From NCBI GenBank assembly GCA_947454485.1, contig CANGJJ010000005.1, positions 186,001 through 250,000 on the forward strand: a stretch of 64,000 nt of DNA, read 5' to 3'. How positions within the stretch are numbered: position 1 is the first letter of the stretch; each line of letters begins with the position of its first letter. The position numbers and the translations under genes were made by a program. The stretch comes from Beijerinckiaceae bacterium (GTDB lineage: Bacteria > Pseudomonadota > Alphaproteobacteria > Rhizobiales > Beijerinckiaceae). Under the pieces are notes generated by a model, which searched no databases, was not told the origin of the DNA, and was given only the letters and a program-made list of their open reading frames with translations. This document shows, one piece after another, positions 24,314 to 32,662 of this stretch.

Positions 24314-24897
24314 TGGTTCGTACAGAAGCCCTCACAGAAATCGCCCGTCACCGCGCTGATGCGCTGGTCGTGGCCGTCTATTCCTCCGCCTTTGAATGGC
24401 TCGACATCTCGCCCCATCCGCTCAACTTCCTTGCGGTCGGCGCCATGGGCCAAGCCTCATCCAGCGCACTTGGCTTTGCCATCGGCATGCCCAAGAAGCC
24501 GATCATGGTTTTGGATGGCGATGGCAGCTTGCTGATGAATCTTGGCACGCTCGTCACCATCGCCAATGAAGCTCCCGATAATCTCACTCATTTCGTGGGC
24601 GAGAATGGTTGCTATGAGGCCAATGGCGAACATCCAACGCCAGGCTCTGGCAAAGTCTCCTTCGCAGGCTTTGCGCGCGCAGCGGGCTACAAGACTGTGA
24701 TGGAGTTTAACGACATCGAGACTCTGCGCCGCGATCTGCCAGCTTTTCTGGCATCTCCCGGCCCGCGTTTTGCCAGCCTGCGCATCCAGCCCAATAGCGT
24801 GAAGCGCGAACTCGATTACTCGCTGGTTCATGGCGATGCAGCGCGCAAGCGCTTCTCCGATGGCCTTGCAGCAGATATGGCGCAGCAGGCGCGTTGA
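24310..24897 (+). CDS. TPP-dependent decarboxylase beta subunit
   Basis: 195 residues starting in a 4-base overlap with the alpha gene. It carries the pyrophosphate-binding half: LAVGAMGQASSSALGFAIG and the thiamine diphosphate motif GDGSLLMNLGTLVTIANEA leading to FVGENGCYEANG, with the Asp and Asn that hold Mg2+. Alpha and beta together equal one phosphonopyruvate-decarboxylase chain. It is followed 20 bases later by a UbiD gene. Confidence 0.87.
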   Translation: MMVRTEALTEIARHRADALVVAVYSSAFEWLDISPHPLNFLAVGAMGQASSSALGFAIGMPKKPIMVLDGDGSLLMNLGTLVTIANEAPDNLTHFVGENGCYEANGEHPTPGSGKVSFAGFARAAGYKTVMEFNDIETLRRDLPAFLASPGPRFASLRIQPNSVKRELDYSLVHGDAARKRFSDGLAADMAQQAR

Positions 24898-24916
24898 TCA
24901 AAAAGGAAGTCACGTC

Positions 24917-26557
24917 ATGAGCGCCGTTAGCCTCGACCTTCAGACCCATCTTGCCGAGCTTGAAAAGCGCGGCCTCTTGGTGCGTGTCGATGAGCCCATT
25001 AACAAAGACACAGAGCTGCATCCGCTCGTGCGCTGCCAATTCGTGGGCGGCGTGCGCGAAGATCAGCGCCGCGCCTTTTTGTTCACCAATGTGCATGATT
25101 CAGCCGGCAAGAAATATGACATCCCGGTTGTGGTTGGCGCTTTGGCAGCCTCGCCTGAGATCTATTCTGTGGGCATGGGCCGCGCCATTGGCGACATCAG
25201 TCAGGCCTGGATGAAGGCCATCAACAATCCTGTCGCGCCTGTCGTTATCGACAAAGGCGTGTGTCAGGAGGTTGTGATGATGGGCGATGAATTGACCGCG
25301 CCCGGCGGCGGCCTCGCGCGCCTGCCCGTGCCCGTCTCGACACCCGGCTTTGATGCCGCACCGACGCTGACGGCAACTTTGTGCATCACCAAAGATCCTG
25401 AGAACGGCATTGCGAATATGTCGACCAATCGCGCCGCGCTGAAAAGCACGAACCGTTTGGGCGTGCGCATGTCGTCCCGCATTGGTGGTTCGGGTGGTTA
25501 TCAGCACTGGCTGAAATATAAAGCCATGGGCAAGCCCATGCCGGTGTGCATCGTCGTCGGCGCTGCTCCCGTTCTTTGCTACAATGGCCCGCAGCGTTTG
25601 GCGCAAGACTTCGATGAAGTCACTGTGGCTGGCGCTTTGGCTGGCAGCCCGATCGAAATGGTGAAAGCCAAGACGGTTGATCTGCTCGTTCCTGCCAATG
25701 CCGAAATCGTCATCGAAGGCCTCATCAGCACTGAAATGCTGGAACCCGAGGGCCCCTTCGGCGAGTCGACCGGCTATGTCGCTTTGGAGGATTTCAATCT
25801 CTCCATGGATGTGACCGCGATCACCCATCGCAAATCACCCGTCTTCACCTCGATCATCTCTCAGGTGACGCCGAGCGAGTCGAGTGTGATGCGCAAGGTT
25901 GCGCTGGAGCCTTTGTTCCTTGGCCATCTGCGAGACCAGCTTGCCGTCAAAGGCATCAAGAAAGTCTCGATGCATGAGATCTTGAGCAATCTGCGCCCGC
26001 TGATCTTCCTGCAATTTGCAGCCAATGCACCGCGCACCGAAATCTGGCGCGGCCTGCAAGCAGCCTCCTCGCGCATTGCGGATTGCGGCAAGATCGTGAT
26101 TGCGGTGAGCGAAGACGTAGACCCTGCCAATGCCAATGCAGTGTTCTGGTCGATGGCCTATCGCTCCAATCCGATCGAAGATGTGCTGATCGTTCCCTTC
26201 CGCTCGCCCGGCCACGGCCCGAGCTCGGATCGCAAGGGTGGCACAAAGGCTGATGCACGCACCGCCAATTCAACTTTGTTGATTGATGCGACGCTGAAAC
26301 ATGCCATGCCGCCCATCGCTCTGCCGACCAAGCCCTATATGGAGCGCGCCGAAGAGCTGTGGAACAAGCTCAAGCTCCCCGCTCTCAATTTCCAAGCGCC
26401 TTGGCATGGCTATGCGCTCGGTGATTGGAGCGACATGTGGGAAGAGTTTGCGCAGAATGCGACGCAAGGTGAGTGGGAAAAGAATGGCGCCAATACGCTT
26501 GGCCGCCGACGCGGTGGCCTGACGCCAGAGACACCCACACGCTCTGTCGAGACCTAA
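24917..26557 (+). CDS. UbiD-family decarboxylase, second type
   Basis: 546 residues from the ATG at 24917 (AAAAGGAAG upstream); the longer frame starting at 24830 lies in the beta-subunit gene. The UbiD catalytic pattern is preserved: Asn and Arg in NMSTNRAALKS and both glutamates in EGPFGESTGY. It is longer than and only distantly similar to the UbiD at 11595-13067. prFMN-dependent decarboxylation of an unsaturated or aromatic acid is expected. It shares an operon with a TPP 2-oxoacid decarboxylase, a combination I do not recognise. Confidence 0.9.
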   Translation: MSAVSLDLQTHLAELEKRGLLVRVDEPINKDTELHPLVRCQFVGGVREDQRRAFLFTNVHDSAGKKYDIPVVVGALAASPEIYSVGMGRAIGDISQAWMKAINNPVAPVVIDKGVCQEVVMMGDELTAPGGGLARLPVPVSTPGFDAAPTLTATLCITKDPENGIANMSTNRAALKSTNRLGVRMSSRIGGSGGYQHWLKYKAMGKPMPVCIVVGAAPVLCYNGPQRLAQDFDEVTVAGALAGSPIEMVKAKTVDLLVPANAEIVIEGLISTEMLEPEGPFGESTGYVALEDFNLSMDVTAITHRKSPVFTSIISQVTPSESSVMRKVALEPLFLGHLRDQLAVKGIKKVSMHEILSNLRPLIFLQFAANAPRTEIWRGLQAASSRIADCGKIVIAVSEDVDPANANAVFWSMAYRSNPIEDVLIVPFRSPGHGPSSDRKGGTKADARTANSTLLIDATLKHAMPPIALPTKPYMERAEELWNKLKLPALNFQAPWHGYALGDWSDMWEEFAQNATQGEWEKNGANTLGRRRGGLTPETPTRSVET

Positions 26558-26559
26558 TA

Positions 26560-26588
26560 AAAAAGCCGGAGATCATCTCCGGCTTTTT
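26560..26588. terminator. Bidirectional rho-independent terminator
   Basis: A-run and GCCGGAGA paired with TCTCCGGC and a T-run (26560-26573 with 26575-26588). It separates the convergent UbiD and Bug genes and has T-runs on both strands. Confidence 0.92.
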
Positions 26589-26590
26589 GT

Positions 26591-27640
26591 TTAGCGGCCA
26601 GCTTCAAGTGGCGCGAGAATTTCTTTCAATCGCGCCACCGCGCTGGGTGGCGTGGCAAACAGATCACCGACGATCTTCTGCAACTGAACGCCACTCACCG
26701 GATTGAGATCCATATTCGCGCGCTGTGCAGCGGCCAAGAAGGCAGGATCCTTCATCGTCTCATCAAAGGCCTTGCGCAAAGCTTCCACACGCTCGGCTGG
26801 CACATTGGGGGTCGTGAACAGGGGGCGACCGATTGCGGTCGGCGCTGACAACAAGCGCATCGCGGCCTTGTCATTGGGATCACTGACGAGATCCATCAGA
26901 AGAGGCACATTCGGCAGGTCTTTGTCTTTCTCAAGACCGATCTGCACGAGGATCGTCAGCTTGCCCTCGCGGATCCAGTCCATATGCTGCGACTTCCACG
27001 ACGACCAGGAATTCTGACCGCGAATGGCAACTTCGCCACGCTGCATAGCCAGATTGATATCTGTGCCGCCGGGATAGGCGGTGACGATTTTGAATTTCGT
27101 ACCCAGCAAAACATTCATGGCTTGCGGATATTGCGCTGAAGCTGTGATGCCATTGGCGCCCACAACGAACTGGCGTTGCTTGGCAACATCAACACTTGTT
27201 GCGCCAGAGTCCGTCCAAGCCGCCATTGTATTATTGTCGGCGATCGGGTTGCCAATCCAGATGAACTTGTTCGCATCGAACTGAATGCCCGGATCATTCA
27301 GGACTTGCTGCATGGCGATGCCCTGATCAGCGGTGGCGAGTGCCGTGCCATCTTGCGGAGCCAAGCGGAACATATGGGCAGCCGCCGCGCGGCTCCCTGC
27401 GCCCACCATCTGCTTGGGAATGATCTTCGGCTTACCGGGAACATGCTCGCCCATGAAGGCCGCCACGAGGCGCGCATAAGTGTCGTAAGTACCACCCGGC
27501 GTGAAGCCAATATAAAGATCGATATTCTTGCCGCGATAGAAAGTCTCGACAGAGCTTTGCGCCAGGCTGGCGCCACTGCTCACAACAAGCATCAAGCCTG
27601 CCACAAGGCTCGTCTTCAGACGGAGGGAGGTCTTTGTCAT
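26591..27640 (-). CDS. Bug-like solute-binding protein, 'FYRGK' subfamily
   Basis: 349 residues with a signal peptide ending near SLAQSS (residue 28). VETFYRGKNIDLYIGFTPGG, PGKPKIIPKQMVGAGS and APQDGTALAT mark the same branch as 10502-11566. It starts in a 4-base overlap with an alpha/beta hydrolase gene, so its ligand is probably that hydrolase's substrate or a related ester or acid. Confidence 0.86.
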   Translation of the reverse strand: MTKTSLRLKTSLVAGLMLVVSSGASLAQSSVETFYRGKNIDLYIGFTPGGTYDTYARLVAAFMGEHVPGKPKIIPKQMVGAGSRAAAAHMFRLAPQDGTALATADQGIAMQQVLNDPGIQFDANKFIWIGNPIADNNTMAAWTDSGATSVDVAKQRQFVVGANGITASAQYPQAMNVLLGTKFKIVTAYPGGTDINLAMQRGEVAIRGQNSWSSWKSQHMDWIREGKLTILVQIGLEKDKDLPNVPLLMDLVSDPNDKAAMRLLSAPTAIGRPLFTTPNVPAERVEALRKAFDETMKDPAFLAAAQRANMDLNPVSGVQLQKIVGDLFATPPSAVARLKEILAPLEAGR

Positions 27641-28482
27641 TGTGTCTCGATACGCTCCAACAGGGGCAAGAGATAAGTTGCAAAGAGGTCGGGATTTTCG
27701 CTCATCGGAAAATGCCCCATGCCCTGCATGGCAACAAGTTCGGCGCCGGGAATAGCGCTTGCCGTGCGCGTCATATCTTCACGCGTGCACGAAAAATCAT
27801 AATCGCCTGACATCAGGAACAGCGGGCATTTCTGTGTGTCGATCGTCGCAATGCCCTCTGCAAGACCTGCGCTCTGGCGATAGAAAAACAGATCGCCCTT
27901 AAAGACGCCGGGACCGCTCTGCATATAGGACCACAGAGTTTCATGGCGACGCGCAGAGGGGCTTTGCGGTGACATCAGGCCCGACACAATGCCAGCGCAG
28001 ACTTCACCGCCATGCACATCACCGCGATGCAGCCATTGCGTATCATACCAAGGGGTCGTTGAGACGGCGCAGGCAATGCCAATCATGGCGCGGAAAGCAT
28101 GACCATGGGTGATGGCCAGATGCAGCACGATACGCCCGCCAATCGAGCAGCCCATGACAGCAGGTCGCTCGAGCTTGAGCCCCGCACAGACCGCTTCAAT
28201 CGTCGCCACATAATCTTCGAGCGTGAGGCGATAGTCTTCTTGCTCAAAACCATCAGGCGGCGTCGACTTGCCATGCAGCGGCATATCAAAAGCGATGACG
28301 CGATAGCGTGAGGTGATGCGCTCGTCACACATCAAATGCCGATATTGGCGCGTATCAGCACCGCCCGTATGCAGACACAAAAGCGGAATGCCCTGCCCCG
28401 CCTCTTCAAAATAGATGCGATGGGCTTTGCCCTTCAACGTGACACCAAGATAGCGGCCAAGGATCGGCTCCAGCGCGCTCAT
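27637..28482 (-). CDS. Alpha/beta hydrolase
   Basis: 281 residues. HRIYFEEAGQGIPLLCLHTGG contains the oxyanion region, FDMPLHGKS follows, the nucleophile is Ser in GCSIGGRIVLH, the acid is in SGDYDFSC and the histidine in GMGHFPMSE. It sits in the middle of a three-gene unit whose members overlap by four bases each. Function is likely ester or lactone hydrolysis in the cytosol. Confidence 0.9.
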   Translation of the reverse strand: MSALEPILGRYLGVTLKGKAHRIYFEEAGQGIPLLCLHTGGADTRQYRHLMCDERITSRYRVIAFDMPLHGKSTPPDGFEQEDYRLTLEDYVATIEAVCAGLKLERPAVMGCSIGGRIVLHLAITHGHAFRAMIGIACAVSTTPWYDTQWLHRGDVHGGEVCAGIVSGLMSPQSPSARRHETLWSYMQSGPGVFKGDLFFYRQSAGLAEGIATIDTQKCPLFLMSGDYDFSCTREDMTRTASAIPGAELVAMQGMGHFPMSENPDLFATYLLPLLERIETQ

Positions 28483-28868
28483 GGGCGTGTCTCCAGAGCG
28501 CGCGGCAAAGCAAAGAGCTCTTTGAAGAAGAGTAGATGGCGCATGAAGGGCGTCAGATCGCCCTCCAGCACAAAGCGCTTGGCCTTGGTGAGGGCGAAAA
28601 GGTCATGAAAACCCGGCGGTGGCAGCGGCTGCCAGAAGAATTCCCAGGCCTGCGCATCGCCGCGCAGAGCAAATTGCCAAGAGCGCATCAGCAAAGGGCC
28701 GGGCGAGAGGGTCAAAGCGCCATCGACGAGATCGCCATGGAAGCTCTGGTCCCCGATCTGCAGCAGAAAAGCACAGGAGGCCGCGCGGGCGCGCTGCTGC
28801 AACAGGCCATTGCTGGCCAGTAGCGCAGGCATGGCCTCAACGCGCTTGAGACTGTCGCTTTCCCCCAC
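28479..28868 (-). CDS. Small protein, possibly SCP2-like lipid/ester-binding domain
   Basis: 129 residues from a GTG at 28868 with GGGAGG five bases upstream. The sequence FLLQIGDQSFHGDLVDG, then LSPGPLLMRSWQFALRGD and TKAKRFVLEGDLTPFMRH, follows the pattern of sterol-carrier-protein-2-like domains, but I am not certain. It is translationally coupled to the hydrolase, suggesting it binds the hydrolase's hydrophobic substrate. Confidence 0.6.
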   Translation of the reverse strand: MGESDSLKRVEAMPALLASNGLLQQRARAASCAFLLQIGDQSFHGDLVDGALTLSPGPLLMRSWQFALRGDAQAWEFFWQPLPPPGFHDLFALTKAKRFVLEGDLTPFMRHLLFFKELFALPRALETRP

Positions 28869-28941
28869 TGCATCCTCCCGGTCAGAACCTTAAGATCAAG
28901 TCTGTGTCCTTGACAGGCAATTTCTTTATCGGTAGCCCGGT

Positions 28942-29895
28942 ATGACAATAACTCACAGGTGCTCTTTGAGCCGTAACATACCGCCTCTCAACCCTTTGCA
29001 TGTTTTCGTCGTGGCGGCGAAGACGGGCAACTTTACGGCTGCAGCGGAGGCTCTGGGCGTGACCCCCTCGGCGGTCAGCCGCCAGATCGCGGTACTCGAG
29101 GGCTATCTCGATACCCGCCTGTTCCATCGCGGCGTTCATTCCAACACCCTCACCGATACGGGCACAGGCTATTTTCGGCAGGTTTCCCCGGCCTTTGAGA
29201 TTATTTCGCTGGCGACACAATCCATTCAGGACAATCGCAGCACTACGCCGCTGAAGATTCGCGTTTTGGCGACTTTCGGCATGCGCTTCCTGATCCCGCG
29301 CCTGCCTGCCTTCCGCGCCCAATATCCCAATATCCATTTGAGCATCGACACGGGCTTTGCACCCGCCGACTTCAGCCGCGCGGATGTGGATGTCTCCATC
29401 CAGATTGGCGATGGCAATTGGCCGGGGACCCAGTCCCACCAGCTCTTTGCGACCTATATCCAGCCCATCTGCGGCGGCCGCCTGATCGAAGAGGCCCAAC
29501 AGATCACTCATATGGGCGAGATCTCCCGCCTGCCTCTGCTCTCCTCCAAAAACCGGCCAGATGACTGGGCCTATTGGTTCCGCGCGCGCGGTCAGGATCA
29601 GGGCCAGCTGCGCAATGTGGAGATGATTGAATTCTCCAATTCACTCTTGATGTATCAAGCCGCGATGGATGGCGTTGGCATTGCGCTGGGCCAATTCCCT
29701 ATTCTCTCGCAGGATGTGGCCTCGGGTAAGCTCAAGCCTCTGCTCGGCCCGCCCGTTATGCAGGCCGCCTATCATGCCGTCTGGCGCGCGGGCGCTGAGC
29801 CCAATCGCAAGATGCGGCAGTTTCTGGCTTGGCTCGAGAAAGAAGTCGAAGCGGCCTTCGGCGCTGACATGCGCGCCCTCGACCAGCAGTCGTGA
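28942..29895 (+). CDS. LysR-family transcriptional regulator (GcvA-like)
   Basis: 317 residues. PPLNPLHVFVVAAKTGNFTAAAEALGVTPSAVSRQIAVLE is the helix-turn-helix (about residues 14-55; the key part is TPSAVSRQI). LFHRG and the effector domain follow, with FLIPRLPAFRAQYPNIHL, typical of the GcvA/AmpR group. It is divergent from the hydrolase unit at 28868 and precedes the CMD-amidohydrolase-molybdenum operon, which it probably controls. Confidence 0.92.
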   Translation: MTITHRCSLSRNIPPLNPLHVFVVAAKTGNFTAAAEALGVTPSAVSRQIAVLEGYLDTRLFHRGVHSNTLTDTGTGYFRQVSPAFEIISLATQSIQDNRSTTPLKIRVLATFGMRFLIPRLPAFRAQYPNIHLSIDTGFAPADFSRADVDVSIQIGDGNWPGTQSHQLFATYIQPICGGRLIEEAQQITHMGEISRLPLLSSKNRPDDWAYWFRARGQDQGQLRNVEMIEFSNSLLMYQAAMDGVGIALGQFPILSQDVASGKLKPLLGPPVMQAAYHAVWRAGAEPNRKMRQFLAWLEKEVEAAFGADMRALDQQS

Positions 29896-29927
29896 GAAAA
29901 ACTCAAACCGCTTTGCCCGATACGAAG

Positions 29928-29955
29928 TTGTGACGCCCGCCGCGCTTTCTATGCT
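29928..29955 (+). promoter_or_regulatory. Possible sigma-70-type promoter
   Basis: TTGTGA (29928-29933), 16 bases, TATGCT (29950-29955), about 40 bases before the CMD-family start. Moderate match at both boxes. Confidence 0.3.
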
Positions 29956-29995
29956 CGCTTGAGGAGCTTTGCTCTCTCACAGAAGGGCTGGAAAC

Positions 29996-30367
29996 ATGGG
30001 CGATTACGACAAAGGACTTGCAACGCGGCGTAAGATCCTGGGCGATGCCTGGGTGGATCGCAGCCTCCAGAACCTCAACGACTTCAATTCAGAGTTTCAG
30101 AACTTCATCACCCGCTATGTGTGGGATGAAGTGTGGAACCGCCCCGCCATCGATCACAAGACGCGCCGCTATATGGTGCTCTCCACCATGATGGCGCTCG
30201 GCCGCTGGGAAGAATGGCGCTTGCATGTGGGCGCTGCGATCCGCGCTGGTTTCACCAAAGACGACATCAAGGAAATCATCATTCAGCAGGCCGTCTATTG
30301 CGGCGTCGCAACAGGCAACCACGCGACCGCAGAAGCACAGCGCGTGTTTGACGAGATGAAGATTTAA
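29996..30367 (+). CDS. Carboxymuconolactone decarboxylase (CMD)-family protein
   Basis: 123 residues from the ATG at 29996 preceded by AGAAGGG. It shows the PcaC-like pattern: YDKGLATRRKILGDAWVDRS, then RYMVLSTMMALGRWEEW, then the EWRLHVGAAIRAG histidine helix and IIIQQAVYCGVATGNHA. PcaC decarboxylates gamma-carboxymuconolactone in the protocatechuate route, but this is not in a pca cluster. Size fits true decarboxylases rather than AhpD (no CxxC). First gene of an operon of at least five. Confidence 0.88.
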   Translation: MGDYDKGLATRRKILGDAWVDRSLQNLNDFNSEFQNFITRYVWDEVWNRPAIDHKTRRYMVLSTMMALGRWEEWRLHVGAAIRAGFTKDDIKEIIIQQAVYCGVATGNHATAEAQRVFDEMKI

Positions 30368-30378
30368 AGGATCGCACC

Positions 30379-31365
30379 ATGATCATCGACGCTCACGCTC
30401 ATTACGTTCCCTCTTCCATCATCGAGACCTTGCAGAATGGCGGCCTGCGCCAATTCCCCTCCATCAAAATGGCGGTGGAGGGCGAGGCTGTGCGCTTTGC
30501 ATTTGCAGGCAATGAGCCCAAGCGCCCCATTCCCAAAGGCATGCGCGATGCAGAAGCCCGTCGCACATGGCTCAAAGATCACCGCGTCGACAAACAAGTT
30601 GTCGGCGGCTGGCTCGATATGTTCGGCTATGACATTCCCGCAGAAGAAGGCGCCGATTGGGCGCGTTTTCTCAATGAACATATGCTGAAAGGCGTGCGCG
30701 ATTATCCTTTCTTCGTGCCGCTCGCCACCGTGCCGATGCAAAATGGCAAGCTCGCCGCCAAAGTGCTCGAAGAAGCATTGGATGCAGGCTTTCATGGCGC
30801 CATGATTGGCACACAGCCCAAAGGCGCGACTGGTGTGCTCGATGATCCTGACCTCGATCGCTTCTGGGAAGTTGCCTCTGAGCGCAAAGCCGCACTCTTC
30901 ATGCATCCGACCTTTGGTGCGCGCGATGACCGGCTCAAAGCCTATGGTCTTGTGAGCGCGATTGGCCGCTTGACCGACACCAGCATTGCCATTGCGCGCC
31001 TGCTCTATTCAGGCCATCTGCTGCGCTATCCCGGCGCCAATCTCATTCTCTCGCATGGTGGCGCTGCTTTGCCGATGGCACTGGGCCGCTTGCGTCGCAG
31101 TTTTGCAACCGCGCCTGCGGACAATGCAGATCCTTATGAGGGCTTCCAGAAGCTTTATTTCGACACGGTCGTCTATGACCCCGCCACGATCCGCTTCGTT
31201 GCGGAACTGGCCGGCACAGACAAGATTTTGCTCGGCACCGACCAGCCCTTCACCATTGGCGAAGATCATCCGGTCGAGTTCCTCGAATCTTGCAAATTCG
31301 ACGCTGCTGCACAGGCCGCCATCGGCGGTGGCACAGCCCAGCGTCTATTCGGCATCAAGGGTTAA
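30379..31365 (+). CDS. Amidohydrolase, ACMSD / gamma-resorcylate decarboxylase-like
   Basis: 328 residues of the amidohydrolase-2 family. The metal ligands are visible as IIDAHAHYVP at the start, MHPTFGAR in the middle, LILSHGGAALP, and the aspartate in LLGTDQPFTIGED. Members include aminocarboxymuconate-semialdehyde decarboxylase and gamma-resorcylate decarboxylase, and also ring-opened product hydrolases. It lies 11 bases after the CMD-family gene and 6 before coxS, so it acts in the same pathway as the molybdenum enzyme. Confidence 0.88.
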   Translation: MIIDAHAHYVPSSIIETLQNGGLRQFPSIKMAVEGEAVRFAFAGNEPKRPIPKGMRDAEARRTWLKDHRVDKQVVGGWLDMFGYDIPAEEGADWARFLNEHMLKGVRDYPFFVPLATVPMQNGKLAAKVLEEALDAGFHGAMIGTQPKGATGVLDDPDLDRFWEVASERKAALFMHPTFGARDDRLKAYGLVSAIGRLTDTSIAIARLLYSGHLLRYPGANLILSHGGAALPMALGRLRRSFATAPADNADPYEGFQKLYFDTVVYDPATIRFVAELAGTDKILLGTDQPFTIGEDHPVEFLESCKFDAAAQAAIGGGTAQRLFGIKG

Positions 31366-31371
31366 GCACAC

Positions 31372-31845
31372 ATGCCTCAAGTCACAATGCAGGTGAATGG
31401 TCGCAGCGTCAGCGGTGAGGTCGAAGCGCGCACATTGCTCGTTCAGTTCCTGCGCGAACATCTCGAACTCACCGGCACACATGTGGGCTGCGACACCACC
31501 CAATGTGGGTGCTGCACGGTCCATGTCGATGGCGTTGGCATCAAGTCTTGCACCATGCTGGCGCTTGCCTGTGAAGGCGCGAATATCACCACGATTGAAG
31601 GGCTGGCCAAAGGCGATGTTCTGCACCCGATGCAGAGCGCTTTCAGCGAGCATCATGGTTTGCAATGCGGCTTTTGTACGCCCGGCATGATCATGTCGGC
31701 CATTGATATGGTGAACCGCAAAGGTCACGCGCTCGATGAAACCACCGTGCGCAAAGAACTTGAGGGCAATATCTGCCGCTGCACCGGCTACCACAATATT
31801 GTCAAAGCCGTGCAAGCAGGCGCGGCCGCGATGAAGGGGGCCTGA
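31372..31845 (+). CDS. Molybdenum hydroxylase small subunit, [2Fe-2S] (CoxS type)
   Basis: 157 residues. Cluster motifs are [15 protein letters not shown] and CGFCTPGM with [10 protein letters not shown]. Closer to the CO-dehydrogenase-type small subunits than the copy at 14182-14676. Followed after 6 bases by the FAD subunit. Confidence 0.95.
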   Translation: MPQVTMQVNGRSVSGEVEARTLLVQFLREHLELTGTHVGCDTTQCGCCTVHVDGVGIKSCTMLALACEGANITTIEGLAKGDVLHPMQSAFSEHHGLQCGFCTPGMIMSAIDMVNRKGHALDETTVRKELEGNICRCTGYHNIVKAVQAGAAAMKGA

Positions 31846-31851
31846 CGCAGC

Positions 31852-32661
31852 ATGTATGATTTTTCCTATCACCGCCCCACATCGCTGCAAGATGCCGTGA
31901 GCCTTCTGGCCAAGCAGCCTGACGCCAAACCAATGTCCGGGGGCATGAGCCTGCTGCCCTCGATGAAACTACGCCTGTCGAAATGGACCGACGTCGTGGA
32001 TCTGGCGGCCATTCCCGATCTGTCAGGCATTCGCGAAGAGGCTGGCCATATCATCATCGGCGCACGCACACGCCATGTCGAGGTTGCAACCTCAGCCCTG
32101 CTTCATGCCAAACTCCCTGCGCTGGCAGAATTGGCTGAGGGGATCGGCGATCCGCTGGTGCGCAATCGCGGCACAATCGGCGGCTCCATCGCCAATGCTG
32201 ATCCTGCTGCTGATTATCCCAGCTCCGTTGTTGCGCTGGATGCGACGATCATCACGACACGCCGCGAAATTGCCGCAGATGCTTTCTTCACCGGTCTCTT
32301 TGAAACGGCCCTTGCACATGATGAGCTCATCACCGCTGTGCGCTACAAGATCCCCAAACGTGCAGCCTATATGAAGTTCCGCCATCCCGCCTCGCGCTAC
32401 GCCATTGTCGGTGCATTCGTCGCGCAGATGGAGGGCGCAGTGCGCGTTGCCATCACAGGCGCAGGCCCGCATGTCTTCCGCATCGCAGCCTATGAAGACG
32501 CGCTGACCAAAACATTCTCCAGCGCGGCTCTTGATGGCGTCACGCCCAAGCTGCCCTCACTCAATACCGATCTGCATGCGAGCGCGGACTACCGCGCCCA
32601 TGCCGTCGTCGAAATGGTTCGCCGCGCGGTTAAGGCCGCTGCGGCCAGAAAGAGCATCTGA
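31852..32661 (+). CDS. Molybdenum hydroxylase FAD-binding subunit (CoxM type)
   Basis: 269 residues. MSGGMSLLPSMKLR and VRNRGTIGGSIANADPAADYP are the FAD loops; the end (MVRRAVKAAA) is normal for the family. The stop is one base before the large-subunit ATG, indicating a coupled heterotrimer. Confidence 0.95.
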   Translation: MYDFSYHRPTSLQDAVSLLAKQPDAKPMSGGMSLLPSMKLRLSKWTDVVDLAAIPDLSGIREEAGHIIIGARTRHVEVATSALLHAKLPALAELAEGIGDPLVRNRGTIGGSIANADPAADYPSSVVALDATIITTRREIAADAFFTGLFETALAHDELITAVRYKIPKRAAYMKFRHPASRYAIVGAFVAQMEGAVRVAITGAGPHVFRIAAYEDALTKTFSSAALDGVTPKLPSLNTDLHASADYRAHAVVEMVRRAVKAAAARKSI

Positions 32662-32662
32662 C

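Noticed and set aside
23789-24897. Coenzyme M sulfopyruvate decarboxylase (comDE)
   Set aside because: Family similarity only; no other coenzyme M or sulfonate gene is present, so the specific name is not used.
29996-30367. AhpD-like alkylhydroperoxidase
   Set aside because: No CxxC motif; the size and HVGAAIRAG helix fit the PcaC/CMD type better.
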